NCBI RefSeq assembly: GCF_022605165.1
Contig: NC_063068.1
Span: 1,550,001-1,614,000 of the forward strand
DNA: 64,000 nucleotides
DNA from: Purpureocillium takamizusanense
Taxonomy: Eukaryota > Ascomycota > Sordariomycetes > Hypocreales > Ophiocordycipitaceae
Direction: 5' to 3'
In this document: positions 45,000 through 56,219 of the stretch, piece by piece
How positions within the stretch are numbered: position 1 is the first letter of the stretch
Layout: the number at the start of each line of letters is the position of its first letter
Made by a program: the position numbers and the translations under genes
The notes under the pieces: model-generated
What the model was told of the DNA's origin: nothing
Database searches by the model: none
Seen by the model: the letters and a program-made list of their open reading frames with translations, nothing else

Positions 45000-45835
45000 G
45001 ACGCGCGTCTGTTATCAGGCCCTTGCGGGGTGCCGTTCGTCGTCCACTGTTGGTCCGGTGAGGCCCGTCCGTAGTCGCCGCCGATGGATGCAACGTCACG
45101 CAGCCGCCCTGCCTTGTGGCGATCCGTCGTCGAAGCAGTCTGGTGGTGGTACAAAGCTGAATCGAACAAGTCGCCCGCGCAACACAATCCAAGCAAGCGC
45201 CGCACAATGATTTCGCGTGCGCGCGATAACTCGTACGAAGCAGTCTGATGCCAATATGAAGGATCCGAGATGGGTCAATGGGTAGGCCGCCGTCGGCGTC
45301 GAATTGAGACGTCACTCTCAAATGAGTTACCGAGGCTCGGGAAGTGCCCCACGCCAATGCGACTCCACGTCCACCAGTGGCCACCACCTTCCATGCCTAC
45401 CAAACCAAGCACTAACTTAATATTGATACAGTACGTACCTCTCAAGTTTGATGGACGGATGAGTGGCATGGCGGCAAGGGAACCCCCAACCCGCCCCCGT
45501 CCGAGCCATCGGGGTGGTACAGTTACCTTACCTTACCTCCCTCCAAACTCTCGGCCCTGGTCGCCTCCCGGTCGGCGGAATCCTCTCCCCGCACCCACGT
45601 GCAGTACTTCGTATAGTACCTTACCAGTGAGTCGGAGCCTGGCAGGTCCGCTAGACCGTGCGTGCCGGCGGCCAAGCCTCACCTCATCTCCGGGCCAGAG
45701 TTACAGCACTCTCATGTAAGCGACAACCAACATCACATGAAACTGGTCGTATGTAGGTAGTCTCTTGCTCTTGACCATGTCAAGTACGCCCGCCGTCGCT
45801 GCTTGCCTCGCCAAGCCTCCTCCACACCCCATCAT
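45000..45835. other. Intergenic region
   Basis: Promoter DNA of the thioesterase and the 3' region of the oxysterol-binding protein gene. No gene is supported. Confidence 0.55.
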
Positions 45836-48800
45836 CTATTGCTGCGCGTCTTCAAAAACCGGCTCCAGGCCCTCCCACGCCTTGCCATCCCCGTTCGGCC
45901 CAGCCTTTTCTCGCTGCTCCCAATACTTGCCATTGAATTTCCAGTATTCCTCGCCCGTCACCTCGCAGCGCGTCTTGCTGAACCATGCCGGCACAAACTC
46001 CTCACCCCGGGCCTCACGCTCCCGCCGCCGCGCTCGTTGGTTCTCCTCGAGCCGGTTCTTCTCCGTCGCCGCGAGGTCGTACTCGCCATCTTCCATTGCT
46101 CTTTGGTCCGGACGCAGCCGCGAGTCAGTCGGCGCAATCCACGGCCGCAGCTTGTCATCAATGTGATTAAACGTCAGAACAAAGGGTGTCAGGTTGAATG
46201 GAATGCCCGCGGGCCGCGGGTTGGCCTCCCACACCAAGTACGCCCGGCTCGGGTCCGTCATGCCGCTCTTATCCAGCGGGCCGCTGTCGCCAAGGTCGTC
46301 CGGTGTCGCCTCGTATCCTGGCGTCAGGCGGGCGTACAGTTTCGAGTTCCAGCGCCCTCCCAGGCTCACGCGCACGTGGCCCTCCGCGTCCACGATTTTG
46401 CCCGAGATCTGGTATGCGCTCGACGCTTTCCACCCACGCGCCTTGAAGTCGATGAGCGCTACCTCGCCAGTCGTCCAGTTCTTGATCTCCATCGGGCCGT
46501 AGTTATCTACCGTCGGGTTGCCCGTGATGATGCCCACGACAGAAGACGTCACCTTCTTCCACGTGTACAGGTCTTCCTTACCTCCCGCCGTCGGCCGAAG
46601 CTTGAGGAACCACGTGCCAAGCGGGTTGATGTCAAACGACTTGCCGTAAAACTTGGACTTGACTGCCGACTCGCCCCAGTACGTCCAGTGCGGCGACTCC
46701 GCCCACGCGGCACCCACGGGAGGGTGATGGCTGACCTGCTCGATGAAGAAGCGGTAATTCTTGTCCGGTCGGACATATTCAAACGTCTCTCCTAGCAGGG
46801 GGTTGAAAGGTTTGGCGACGCGGCCGATAGTCGACGCATATTCGCTCGCGGCAAAGGCAGCCACGTAGACGAGCCTTTCAATCGAGTCGGCGCGATCCGC
46901 AGCCAGGTCCAGCAGGTCGGCGTACTCCATATCCTCGCCGCACCGATATAGCAACGATGTTGGCTCGTTGAATGATACGGGGAGCGTCATCTTGGTCATG
47001 TCCTTTCCAATCATCGACTTCAGAATGCCCTGCTCTTGGTTAGCGCCACCGCCGCCGCCGAGGTCGTCTGATGGGCTCTCTTACCCATAAAGAAATCTTT
47101 GGCCGATCGTCCGCGTCCATCTTGAGTCTGTGTCGAATGCCGTTCTCATACCCCTTGAAAGACGGGCTGATATCCACGCCCGACACGACCACTTGTTTGG
47201 CCTCCTGCGTCGCCTCGTGGGGAATCTCGGCAACCTCAACTTCGCCGGCGTCTACCGCGTCGAAGAACTCTTCTTCCTCACCTGACTCGCTCTCCGAGAG
47301 CTCCCCAAGCTGATCGAGGGCAGTGGCTCTACGACCGAGCGTCCGCGTTGGTGACTTGCTCGCGGCAGCCTCCTCCAGCTCCTCCTGAAGCTTCTCCACC
47401 GTCGGGGTGTGGTTTGCCGAGTGCGCGCCACTCTCCATGACCTCTCTGAGTGCCTTCTTCGTCAGGCGGCGCTTCTTCTCAGCCTCGCCCATGCGCGCTT
47501 CGAGCTCTTCCTGCTCGCGCGCAACTTGCTGCATGCTCTCCTCCCACATACGTCGCATGTTAGACTCGCGGTCCAGACGGTACTGCCAATAGGCATCGCG
47601 ATCCTTAGAAATCCGGAGCAGGTCGCCCACGAGGCCGGTCAAGCTGCGGATCGCGGCGTCATATGTGGTCAGCGCCTGCGTGACCTTGCCGTCGGAGAGT
47701 GGGGTTGCAGGGCTTTGAGAGAGTTCACTCAGAAGGGCAGTATGAACGCTCGACATGGTCTCAAGTTGCAGTTTTGCTGATTGCGCAGTGATGTTTAGCG
47801 CGTCCTTTGTCGCCCCTGGTGCCTCTCGGACGCTGTGATCGTCCCCGTAGTCGTCGTCGTCATCGTCGTCGTGTTCACCCGGTATGAGCGGGCCGCCGTT
47901 GCCATGCAACCTGGAGACGTCGCCTTCCGTCCCGGCATCTGCGAAATCGTCATCCTCACCACTGCCGACGGTGCTGGTCCCTGCATGAAGGGGAATCTTG
48001 GTGCTAGACACGGATCTGCTGGGAAGGTGTGAGGTGCTTCGTTGGAGGTCTGAGAGGCTGGCATTCTCGCTGTGCGACTCATGAACAGAGAGCGACCCGC
48101 TCTGCTCGGCTTTAGCCTGCTTGAGGAGCTCTGCGCTGCGGGCCGCTTGCCGCTCCTCCTCCTTCGCCTGGTCCTTAGTCCACTGAATCGAGTTGTTGAG
48201 CGCCCAGAACCAGCGCTTAGCCTCAACCTCGTGGTTTGCTTTGAGGGTGTATTTGACCGACGACTTGCCGATGATTTCGAACTTTGTTTTCTCATCAGCG
48301 CTCATGTGAAGCTTCGCAATCTTCATGTTGATGGCCCCACGGCAGGCAGATCCAGCATCGTCTTGATGCTTGTAATAGCTGAGAACCCCATCCTCAAGAA
48401 CAAACCACCTCAGCTGGTAACCCTTGCGGTAGTTTGTCCACTTCTTGAGGTATCCCTTCATCTCGCGGGCTTCGCATCCCGCCATGAGGTCGCTGGCATT
48501 GGCGGCGGCTGTCCCCTGAGATGCAGCGTGGCCGAGGACAGCCTTTTCTTGGATGCCTCGCTGTGCAGCCACTGCGGCTGGGGACTTCTTGAGTATGGCC
48601 TTGATGCCGTCATCGTTGGTGATGGACTGAGGCAATTTACCCTTGCGATCGCGGCGGAAAGGATCGCCACCGTGAAGCAGTAGTACTTGGATGAGCTGAG
48701 TGTCCTTCTTCCGTGCAGCTTCGTGGAGAAGGGTGCCGCCCGTCTGCACAGTCACCGGCTCGGAGGCAAACTCGGGGCTATTGATATCGAGAACAGTCTT

Positions 48801-49835
48801 GAGCCGGTTCTCCTCCAGCACCTCTGCGAGCGTCTCGTAGTCGTGTCTAGCGATGAGCTCCTGCACCTGAGCCACCTTGGCTTCCGTGTACAGCGATCGC
48901 GAGAGCTGGAGGAGCTGGAAGATTTCGGGATTTCTAGCCAAGTCGATCGGGAGCTTGGCCTGTGTGTTGGCGATGGCGTCGTTGATTTCCTTCTGCTCAA
49001 GAAGCAACTTGACAACCGGGGTGCGGCCGTGCATGGCGGCAATGTGCAGAGGCGTATTGCCATCTTTGTCGCGGGCGTTGACCTCGATGCTGCCAGCGCC
49101 ATCAGACAGCACGTATTCAATGACAGGAAACTCGGCGCATTGAATGGCGAGATGTAGGACCGTTGTATCTTCCAGCGGGCCGCCGCTGAGAGTCGAGATG
49201 GACGAAGTGCTTGGCCGGGGCGCGTTGTCGGCTGTCTCGCGGATAGCCCTAGAGATGGAGGCGGTGTCCCCGCTCCTCAGGGCTTCCACAACCCTAAACT
49301 TGCGGACCGACTGCTCAAGGCTGGCAGACTTGTCGCTGTGTCTCCCCAGCCCTGGTTGATTGGAGGGTACCCTGCTCAGAGGCGAAGCGGCCGAGAGCTT
49401 GGAGTTGTTTTGGCTCCGCGCAGGAGCTTGTTGGGACATGGCGGGTTGCTTGGGCGCGGATCGAGGAGATGCGGCAGAGCGACCGTCTTCGGAGCCAGAC
49501 TCGTCTTCGCGCGTGTCTTTGCGTCGAAGAAGCGCAAGAGCGGCGGCCGACTTGGAGCGCTTGTGATGCGGCGTGCCGTTGCTAGAGGGTAGTAGCAGTG
49601 TCAGCGCATGATCTGATCGGTCGGGGCGGTTTGGGAGGCGGCGGAGTTCTGGTAGCCAACAAAAGGGGGTTGGCCAACGGCAACGCGCATCATGGGCGCC
49701 GCAGGCAGCGCCTCTTCGGCTCGCGTATGTAGCACCGCCGCCGTTGCCCGGACGCCGCAACCTCAACGGGTCCTGTGTTTGGCAATACACGCAGACAGAG
49801 CACTCGACGTACCTTTCACCTCCCGTATCTGACAT
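45836..49835 (-). CDS. OSH1: Oxysterol-binding protein, Osh1/Swh1 type (ankyrin, PH, FFAT, ORD)
   Basis: Three exons: 49835-49813, 49581-47085, 47029-45836; 1237 residues. The first exon is 23 nt, followed by a 231-nt intron; the second intron is 55 nt with a GCTAAC branch point. Ankyrin repeats occupy about 145-330 (DKDGNTPLHIAAMHGRTPVV, then GGTLLHEAARKKDTQLIQVL). A PH domain follows at about 378-480 (MKGYLKKWTNYRKGYQLRWF). A coiled-coil-like region and an FFAT-like motif, EEFFDAVD, lie near 778. The C-terminal lipid-transfer domain has LPVSFNEPTSLL, KPFNPLLGETFEY and the signature EQVSHHPP (about 935). This order is that of yeast Osh1, which bridges ER and Golgi or nucleus-vacuole contacts and exchanges sterol for PI4P. 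The first exon was placed by phase (GAAAG/C gives GES NGTPHHKR). Confidence 0.92.
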
Positions 49836-50886
49836 GATGGACTGTGGTAGCGCTCACACTGCCCAGATCCTGCGAGGCCGCCGATGGGCTGTGTTGGCGC
49901 CAAGCGCGGTGGCGGTGGGGATAGAGACGTCCAGCTCTGTCTGGTATTCGTCGTCTTGGGGAGTTAATAATACGGCAGGGGCAGTAACTGCGTGTGCCGA
50001 TGGCGGTACCAGGAAAAGCGACGCAGTAGGTATGGAGATTCGGAGCGCTGGCGGGAGCGGAGGAGGGATGGTTGTACATGTGAAAGGGGAAGGGAGAGAA
50101 CGACGACGTCGCCAGTGAACAATCGGATGGATGGATGGACGGATGGATGGCGATGCGGTCGATCGATGCTGGGTCGGATTGCGGACGGCAGGAACCACCA
50201 AGCTTCTCCTCGGATGGGCTAGAGCTCCCAGGCAGCAGATCGGTAGGGGGTACCCTCTGGGCAACAGGCTCCAGCAGTGAGGCCAGCGAGTCGAGCTGGT
50301 GTCCACCTGTATTCACTACCAAGGGGGTCGCACGCTAGGAGGATCTATGGGAACCTGAAAGGAAGGTGGGGAAACAGAGTAGGTACAGGTACAGTACCTA
50401 AAAGTATCGTCCACCACCCAACCCCTCCAGGGGTTGTACTACAGGTATACTGTACCTTAGCGATGCAATGAAATGCATAAGGTACCTACACACACTAATG
50501 GCCAGCCAACCACGGGGCATCTCGCGCATTAAAATGACGTTTGGCGGCCGCTTGGGTGATCAAGCCCGCTAACCGAACCCTGACCTTCGACTCGCAGGCC
50601 TCCGACGCAGCCACTGACGATGGGCAGGTCAAGCATGTGAGCGGGTTTGAGCAGATCGGCAGCGGTAGGCATTTGGGCGTCCGGGGCCGTTCGATACAGT
50701 ACACCGTGCTCCGTGCCTTTCGATAATACCAAGTACAGTACAGTAACCGTACTCTTTGCTCGGTGCCGGTTACACACACCGCACTCAAGAGCGTCTGTTC
50801 GCCAAGCATTTTTTTCCCACAACTTCAGACTCAGCAAGCTCGCTACCACCACCTACAACTACTACTTCGTAATCACATTGCCGTCG
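49836..50886. other. Intergenic region between OSH1 and the aquaporin gene
   Basis: The OSH1 promoter region. It includes GGAT repeats (50125-50150) and GGTACAGGTACAGTACC-like short repeats near 50.38-50.49 kb and 50.69-50.75 kb. No gene is supported. Confidence 0.55.
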
Positions 50887-52207
50887 TCACACCGCAGAAT
50901 GCTGCATCGGCCCCCCTTTTGCACAATCTGCGCCCAGCTTCTTGCACGACTTTTCCCGCGCCAGCTCGAGGTGGTGCGGCGGCACGGCGTGGTATACCAG
51001 TGCGTTGAAGACGGACGCCGCTGCCGGGCCAAACCACCATATCCACTGATCTGCACGCGCCGTCAGCTCCATCCAGCAATGTGCCATGCCAGGGAACGGG
51101 ACTTGCGGGAGTACACGTACCGGCCATGCTACGCCTGACGATGCCGTATGCCAGGCATCGCGCCGGGTTCATCGCCGCACCGGCGTAGCCTGGGGCCAGC
51201 CCGCTGGTCGAAAAGCTCACCAGCCCAAGCGACGCGCCGACCAGCAGTGGACCGAGCCGCGGCCCAAAGAGAACCGCCTGCCGGGGATCCAACCCCACCC
51301 CGAAGGCAAGGTAGAGGAGCGCGAAGGATCCCAGGAACTCGTTCAAGTACACCTGCCCCGTGGTGATGTGGTCAAAGTTGACGAAGCATCCGCCTCCCTC
51401 CACACTAACATAAGAAGACTATCAGCTTGGCACGGATCCCGCTACCACAGGCTCGCCCTACGTACCTCAAGGACCTCTCACGGCCCCAAGCCGCACTCAG
51501 CAGTCCCCCGACAGCCGCAGCCCCCAAGGTCTGGCCACACATGTACAAGACACCTTGTTGCGCCTGTCAGTGTCGAGAGCGCCGACACACACGGGGTCAA
51601 CCTCAGGTGACCGCCACCTACTCACCTCGTGCAAGAGGACATATGCCCACGAGGATAGACGAAAAGGTAATCATAGGATTCAAATGGCCTCCCGACGCCG
51701 GGGCCGAGGCATAGATGAACAGGGCCAGCAACACCGTATTGCTAACTGCAGGTCGCCTCATCAGCATTGGACTAAAGCCAGTTCGCGTTCTAGGTCGGCC
51801 CAGTCTTACTTCCAATGTAAGCACCGAGAACGTTGGTCTTGTAACTAAACAACGTCGCCGTGATGGAACCGCTGACAAAGACGCTGCAACCGGTTGCAAC
51901 TGCTTCAATAAACTGCGCCATCCTGTCAGTCTGGTGCCGCAGGGCGCATCCCGGCTGTTTACCGAGTACCCACCGCCGACTTCCATATTGATGAGTCTAG
52001 CCACCCGTCGAGATAGTACGATCGGTCCCTATAGAAGGGGATCGAACGACTCACGGCTGGCCGTGCTGATGGCACGAACGAGGCATCAAATGAAGCCACC
52101 TGCAATCGCTGCTGGTCGACTATCGTTTCGCTACTTGGGCGGTTCTGCGCCGCCGCCTTGGAGGGCTCCGTAGCTGCACATCTGATGCTGTCGTCGGCTT
52201 CCTCCAT
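50887..52207 (-). CDS. Aquaporin of the fungal X-intrinsic protein (XIP) type
   Basis: Six exons: 52207-51974, 51912-51810, 51745-51626, 51553-51466, 51404-51121, 51050-50887; 330 residues. The five introns (61-72 nt) join in phase. The N-terminal 70 residues are polar. Six hydrophobic segments follow, with two half-helix motifs: GGHLNPMITF (NPM instead of NPA) and GAAMNPARCLAYG (NPA followed by RC). The NPARC signature and the altered first NPA are the marks of XIPs, a MIP subgroup found in fungi and plants that moves water and small uncharged solutes. The C-terminus is short, Lys/Cys-containing and cytosolic (AREKSCKKLGADCAKGG). The first intron (donor GTGGGT, branch CTGAC, acceptor GCGCAG) was chosen because it gives IWKSAFIEAVATGCSVFVSG in frame; two shorter splices there lack a usable branch point. 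Confidence 0.87.
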
Positions 52208-52404
52208 TGCGATTGTGCTCCTGCAACGGCCCAGCCGGCGGGCAAGAAGTGAATTTAATAGAGCGAGCTGACCAGCTCCTGTTACTCGAGTCTAACCATT
52301 CGCATCCATATATCCAGCTTGGATGCGACGGAGCTCCGGGATATCACGTGATGGGCACCGATGCTGGCTCGTATCCAGCAAAAGGTTAACTAGTTATACT
52401 AATA

Positions 52405-52423
52405 ATGCCCTGATCGGCAACTT
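52405..52423 (+). repeat. Inverted repeat, left arm
   Basis: The 19 bases ATGCCCTGATCGGCAACTT recur as an exact reverse complement at 53114-53132. Similarity continues imperfectly for a few bases inward. A 19-base exact match within 730 bases is unlikely by chance. Confidence 0.85.
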
Positions 52424-52540
52424 TGTCGGGTTGGGCAGGAGGGTACATTCGGGGGCCCACAAAAGCACCTTTGTACCCCAAATGACCCCTACCAGAGCTT
52501 ATGCAAGCGGCATAACTCACCGCCTTCTAGATCTGGCCGA

Positions 52541-52689
52541 CCGCTATAGCGTACCCGCTGTGACCGCTATAGCGCACCCGCTGTAGCCGCTATAGCGCAC
52601 CCGCTGTGACCGCTATAGCGCACCCGCTATAGCCGCTATATCGCGCCTACTATAGCCGCTATGGCGCACCCACTGTGGCCGCTATAGCG
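52541..52689 (+). repeat. 23-nt tandem array carrying a palindrome
   Basis: Six full units and one partial unit have a period of exactly 23 bases: 52541, 52564, 52587, 52610, 52633, 52656 and 52679. Most units contain the perfect 10-base palindrome CGCTATAGCG followed by a C-rich spacer (CACCCGCTGT). Units 5 and 6 are the most diverged. Confidence 0.95.
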
Positions 52690-52820
52690 TGCGTTGCTAG
52701 CTGCGTTATTGACTACGTTTCTAGCTACGTTGCTGGCTGCGTTACTAGCTGCATTACTGGCTGCGTTGCTGGCTGCGTTGCTGGCTGCGTTGCTGGCTGC
52801 ATTGCTGGTTGCGTTGCTAC
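52690..52820 (+). repeat. 12-nt tandem array
   Basis: About eleven units of the consensus CTGCGTTGCTGG directly follow the 23-nt array. The central units (52757-52795) are nearly identical and the outer ones diverged. One frame would read as a repeated Ala-Gly-Cys-Val tetrapeptide but has no ATG. Confidence 0.93.
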
Positions 52821-52926
52821 GCCTAGGCGCAGCTGCTGCCAGCTGTATGCAAGCACTTTACACGCTAGTTTGACACGCTTGCACGGCTGCATACGAATTT
52901 TTCTGCCTGCACAGCTAACATCCCTG

Positions 52927-53154
52927 TTAGCCTAGAAATGGCATGGTTGCTAAGAAATTCGTCTCTTTATAGTTAGCTTTATAAAGGTACATTGAGATTC
53001 GTGCATAACTCGAATTCTCTAGCATCCCTATCAGTTGGTGGCTCAATTGCTGCCCGAAGGGGAATAGCAACGCGATAAAATGCATTTCGGGCTCCGCAAT
53101 TGCACACGCGTCGAAGTTGCCGATCAGGGCATAAGAAACTAAAGAATATCCCAT
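52927..53154 (-). pseudogene. Possible remnant of a repetitive-element reading frame
   Basis: An ATG-initiated frame of 75 codons reads MGYSLVSYALIGNFDACAIA, then EPEMHFIALLFPFGQQLSHQ and further. It has natural-looking amino-acid composition in otherwise non-coding, AT-richer DNA. The right inverted-repeat arm lies inside it and encodes ALIGNF; the left arm encodes the same residues in the opposite orientation. This suggests two decayed copies of one element facing each other. I cannot name the family, and an active gene is unlikely. Confidence 0.35.
53114..53132 (-). repeat. Inverted repeat, right arm
   Basis: Exact reverse complement of 52405-52423. It lies within the 75-codon remnant frame on the minus strand. 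Confidence 0.85.
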
Positions 53155-53726
53155 AAGCCGCCGCAGGGTAATGGTGTGTAAGCACGGTGTAAGCTAGTTG
53201 GCTAGCATTTTGGCACAACTCTCCCGCCCAATTTCCCGCCGGACGGCATGTCCGGCACAAACATCGAATGATGGTTTGCCCCGTAGGCTATTGCCGGGAT
53301 CCCGGCGTCTTCCCCCTTGCCGCCGCATCGCTTTGTCCATCTCAGCGGCAAAGTGACTGGAGAAGGAGATGCCGACTTATCCCATGTCGTCCTTCACCCG
53401 TTTGGCTCAGCGGTTGAGGCACCGGCCGGCCCAATCAAGAGCCACGTATACTGTACAGCGATGGATTGTATACCTCAAGAGGGACAAAGGCGAAAGGAGA
53501 AGATACTTGGTATAAGGTATTCAAATTGACCGTATGTTTCACAAGGACTTTCCATGATACGCGCCCTCCGTCTAAGTAACGCAAAAGACCATAAATTCGT
53601 CATGAAAAATAGAAGTTAAATTCGGCGGGAGGCCGCGCCGCCATACGTAGAGCCGGCGTGAGCTCACTCCCGTCAATCATTGTTCAGAGTATAAGACATA
53701 GAATTGCAAAGTAGAGTCCCACAACC

Positions 53727-56219
53727 TTACAGAGCGAACACCTGGAAGGCGACCATGGCGACCAGGCCGCTGAGGCCAAGGGCCAGCGTGGAAGCGCCGG
53801 CCTGGACGGGGCTGCTGGGCACGGCGGACGAGCCAGGGACGACAGGGGTCGCGGTCCAGCTCTGCGTGGGCACGGCCACGCCGGACGACACGCCAGGGCA
53901 GCCGGTGCCGGCGCAGCTAGGCGCGGGCTTGACGGCGGTGGGCCGGGTGAGGGTCTGCAGGGTCTTGGTGCCGCCGGGGACGGTGACGGTCTTGGTGAGC
54001 GTGGACGTCGCCCCGGTCGTGGTGGTGGCCTTGGGTGGGTTGACGGGGTTGACGGGGTTGCCGCCGGGGACGCTGGGCGTGGGCTGCGGGACCTTGCCCG
54101 TCTCCGTCTCCGTGACGGGGCAGACGGTGGTGTACAACGGGACGGTCTCGGTGGTGACGTGGCCGACGGGGCAGTTGGTGACCTGGGGCGGGCAGGCGGT
54201 CACGGTGTGGACCTTGGTGGTGTAGACGGTGCTCGTGGTCCAGGCAGCAGACGACGACGACGGCTTGGTGTGAGTCGGCTTGGGGGGCTTGGGGCCCTGA
54301 GTCTCCGTGACGGGGCAGACGGTGGTGTAGATGGGGATCGTCTCCGTGGTGACGTGGCCGAGGGGGCAGTCGGTAACGTAGGGAGGGCACTTGGTGACGG
54401 TGTGGACCGTGGTGGTGTAGACGGTGCTCGTGGTCATGGACGCGCTGTGGGAGGTGATGGTCGAGTTGGACCACTTGGACGTGCTGGAGGCGATGCTGGT
54501 CACCGGGGTCGTCGAGGAGGTCGTGACGGGGGGAGTGACGCTGACGTCCGTGGTGGTGGAAGTGACGGTGGGCTTGGCGGTGCTAGACACGTCCGTGGCA
54601 GAGGTGCTGCTGGACGAGGACTCCTGGGTGGTGCTCACGGTGCTCGAGCTGCTGGCCTGGGAGGTGCTGCTCTCGGTCGTCGAGGAGCTGGCCTTGGTGG
54701 TGCTGCTGGCGGTCGAGCTGGGCGTGGTGGAGCTGGCCTCAGAGGTGCTGCTGGCAGAAGTCGAGCTGGCCTGGGTAGTGCTGCTGCTGCTGGTGCTGCT
54801 CACGGTCGAGCTAGGGGTGGTGGAGCTAGTCTTGGAGGTGCTGCTCGCCGTCGTGGAGGAGCTGGCCGTGGTCGTGCTGCTAACAGTCGTCGAGCTGGTC
54901 TTGGTGGTGGACGACGAGGTCGTGGTGGTGGACGACGCGGTCGTGGTAGTCGACGAGGTCGTGGTGGACGACGAGGTCTTGGTAGACGACGTCTTGGTGG
55001 ACGAAACGGTGGTGCTGGTGGTCGTGGGGACGGGCGAGCAACCATACTTGAGGGCGTCGAGGACGTGCTGGTTGAACGTCTTGCCGTTGACCACGTTGGC
55101 AGCGCCGGTGTCCAGGTCCCACAGCGAGATGCCACCCCAGTTCTTGGTCTTGGTGCTGTACTTGCACACCAGCTCCTTGACCTTGTCAGGGGTGATGTAG
55201 CCAGTGTTAGCCGAGTCGCGAGTCGGGCCGGCGGGCAGGCCGACGAAGAGCTTGGCGTTCTTGCTGTTCTGGGTGCTGGCCATGAAGGTCACCCAGTCGT
55301 CAAGGTTGAACTTTTCGCCGAAGCCATCGTTGCCGGGGATGTAGTCGCAGACCGGGTTGTTGTAGAACTGGATGAAGAGGGCATCGAGGGCGGCGCTCTG
55401 GAGGAGCTCCTTCATGTGCTGCATGCCGGCGCTCAGGGGGCACTGGGGGGCGGCGGTGAGGATGAGAGACTTGTCCAGAGCGCGAAACTTGTTGGCCATG
55501 GCGATGTACGGCTTCATGTTGGTGTCTGCACACCAGGTTTACTAGTTAGACATCGTTGCCTTGAACCAAAGAAAAATAACAAAAAAAATAACACAGGAGT
55601 AAAGAAACGTGTTGTCCTACTGTTGGGGTTCTCGAGATCAAAGTCAAACCCGTCCACCGCGACGTGCTCACCAGCGTAGTCAAAGGGACGGGGGACGTCG
55701 TTGGCCGGGTTGTACGGGCCAAAGGCCTTGTACAGGAAGTCGGCAAAGTATTCGCCATTCGCGGTGGTCGAGACGTCGTAGTTGTTCTTGTCGGCGCTGT
55801 ACACGCCGCCGATGCTCAGGATGACCTTGACGCCCTTGGACTGGCAGTAGGTGATGTCCTGCCTCAGGGGCTCGCAGTGGCTGAGGAGCTTGGAGGGCTT
55901 GCCGTTGTCGTCCGCGTAGGCGTCGGCCCAGCAGTGCGACGAGAAGTTGATGCCGGGGTAGTCGGCGTCACTGGGGTCGTGCTCCGGAGCCAGGTTGACG
56001 AAGCCGATCGTGGCGTACTGGATGCCAGTGTCACAGTACGCCTTGAGGTTCTGGTTGTTGTGTTGGCCCTGAGAGAGAGAGAGAGAAACTGTGTTAACAC
56101 AACATGCTCCGCGCTTTCACCAACCCCCTTAGCACACAGTCATGACCAACCCAGTAGCCGTTGAGGGCGCCATAGCTGCCAACGCCCGCGGCAAATGCGC
56201 CACCAAGAGAGAGAGACAT
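53727..56219 (-). CDS. GH18 chitinase (class III-like) with Ser/Thr-rich wall-anchored tail
   Basis: Three exons: 56219-56151, 56068-55621, 55525-53727; 771 residues. The introns are 82 and 95 nt. The catalytic GH18 domain (about 1-335) includes NGYWGQHNNQNLKAYCDTG, VKVILSIGGVYS, the catalytic VDGFDFDLE (Glu near 168) and GGISLWDLDTG. From about 335 comes a 180-residue Ser/Thr tract, probably O-mannosylated. Two similar copies of a Cys-containing module follow (YTTTVHTVTKCPPYVTDCP and YTTKVHTVTACPPQVTNCP, each followed by GHVTTET and YTTVCPVTET), then a hydrophobic end (TLALGLSGLVAMVAFQVFAL) suited to GPI anchoring. It would hydrolyse chitin at the cell wall. The called N-terminus has only a weak signal-like start (MSLSLGGAFAAGVGS), so an upstream signal-peptide exon may be missing. 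Confidence 0.88.

Larger units (their letters stand above)
52208..53726. other. AT-richer repeat island between aquaporin and chitinase genes
   Basis: The region differs in composition from its neighbours and holds two tandem arrays, an inverted repeat pair and a short decayed-looking frame, listed separately. No complete gene is supported. The arrangement suggests inserted or degenerated repetitive DNA. Confidence 0.6.

Noticed and set aside
43801..45387. 528-residue minus frame over the thioesterase
   Set aside because: Arg/Ala/Pro-rich shadow; the overlapping frame carries all TesB motifs and in-phase introns.
54159..55679. 506-residue frame on the + strand opposite the chitinase
   Set aside because: Gly/Ala/Arg-rich shadow of the Ser/Thr-rich chitinase tail; no domain, and composition is dictated by the opposite strand.
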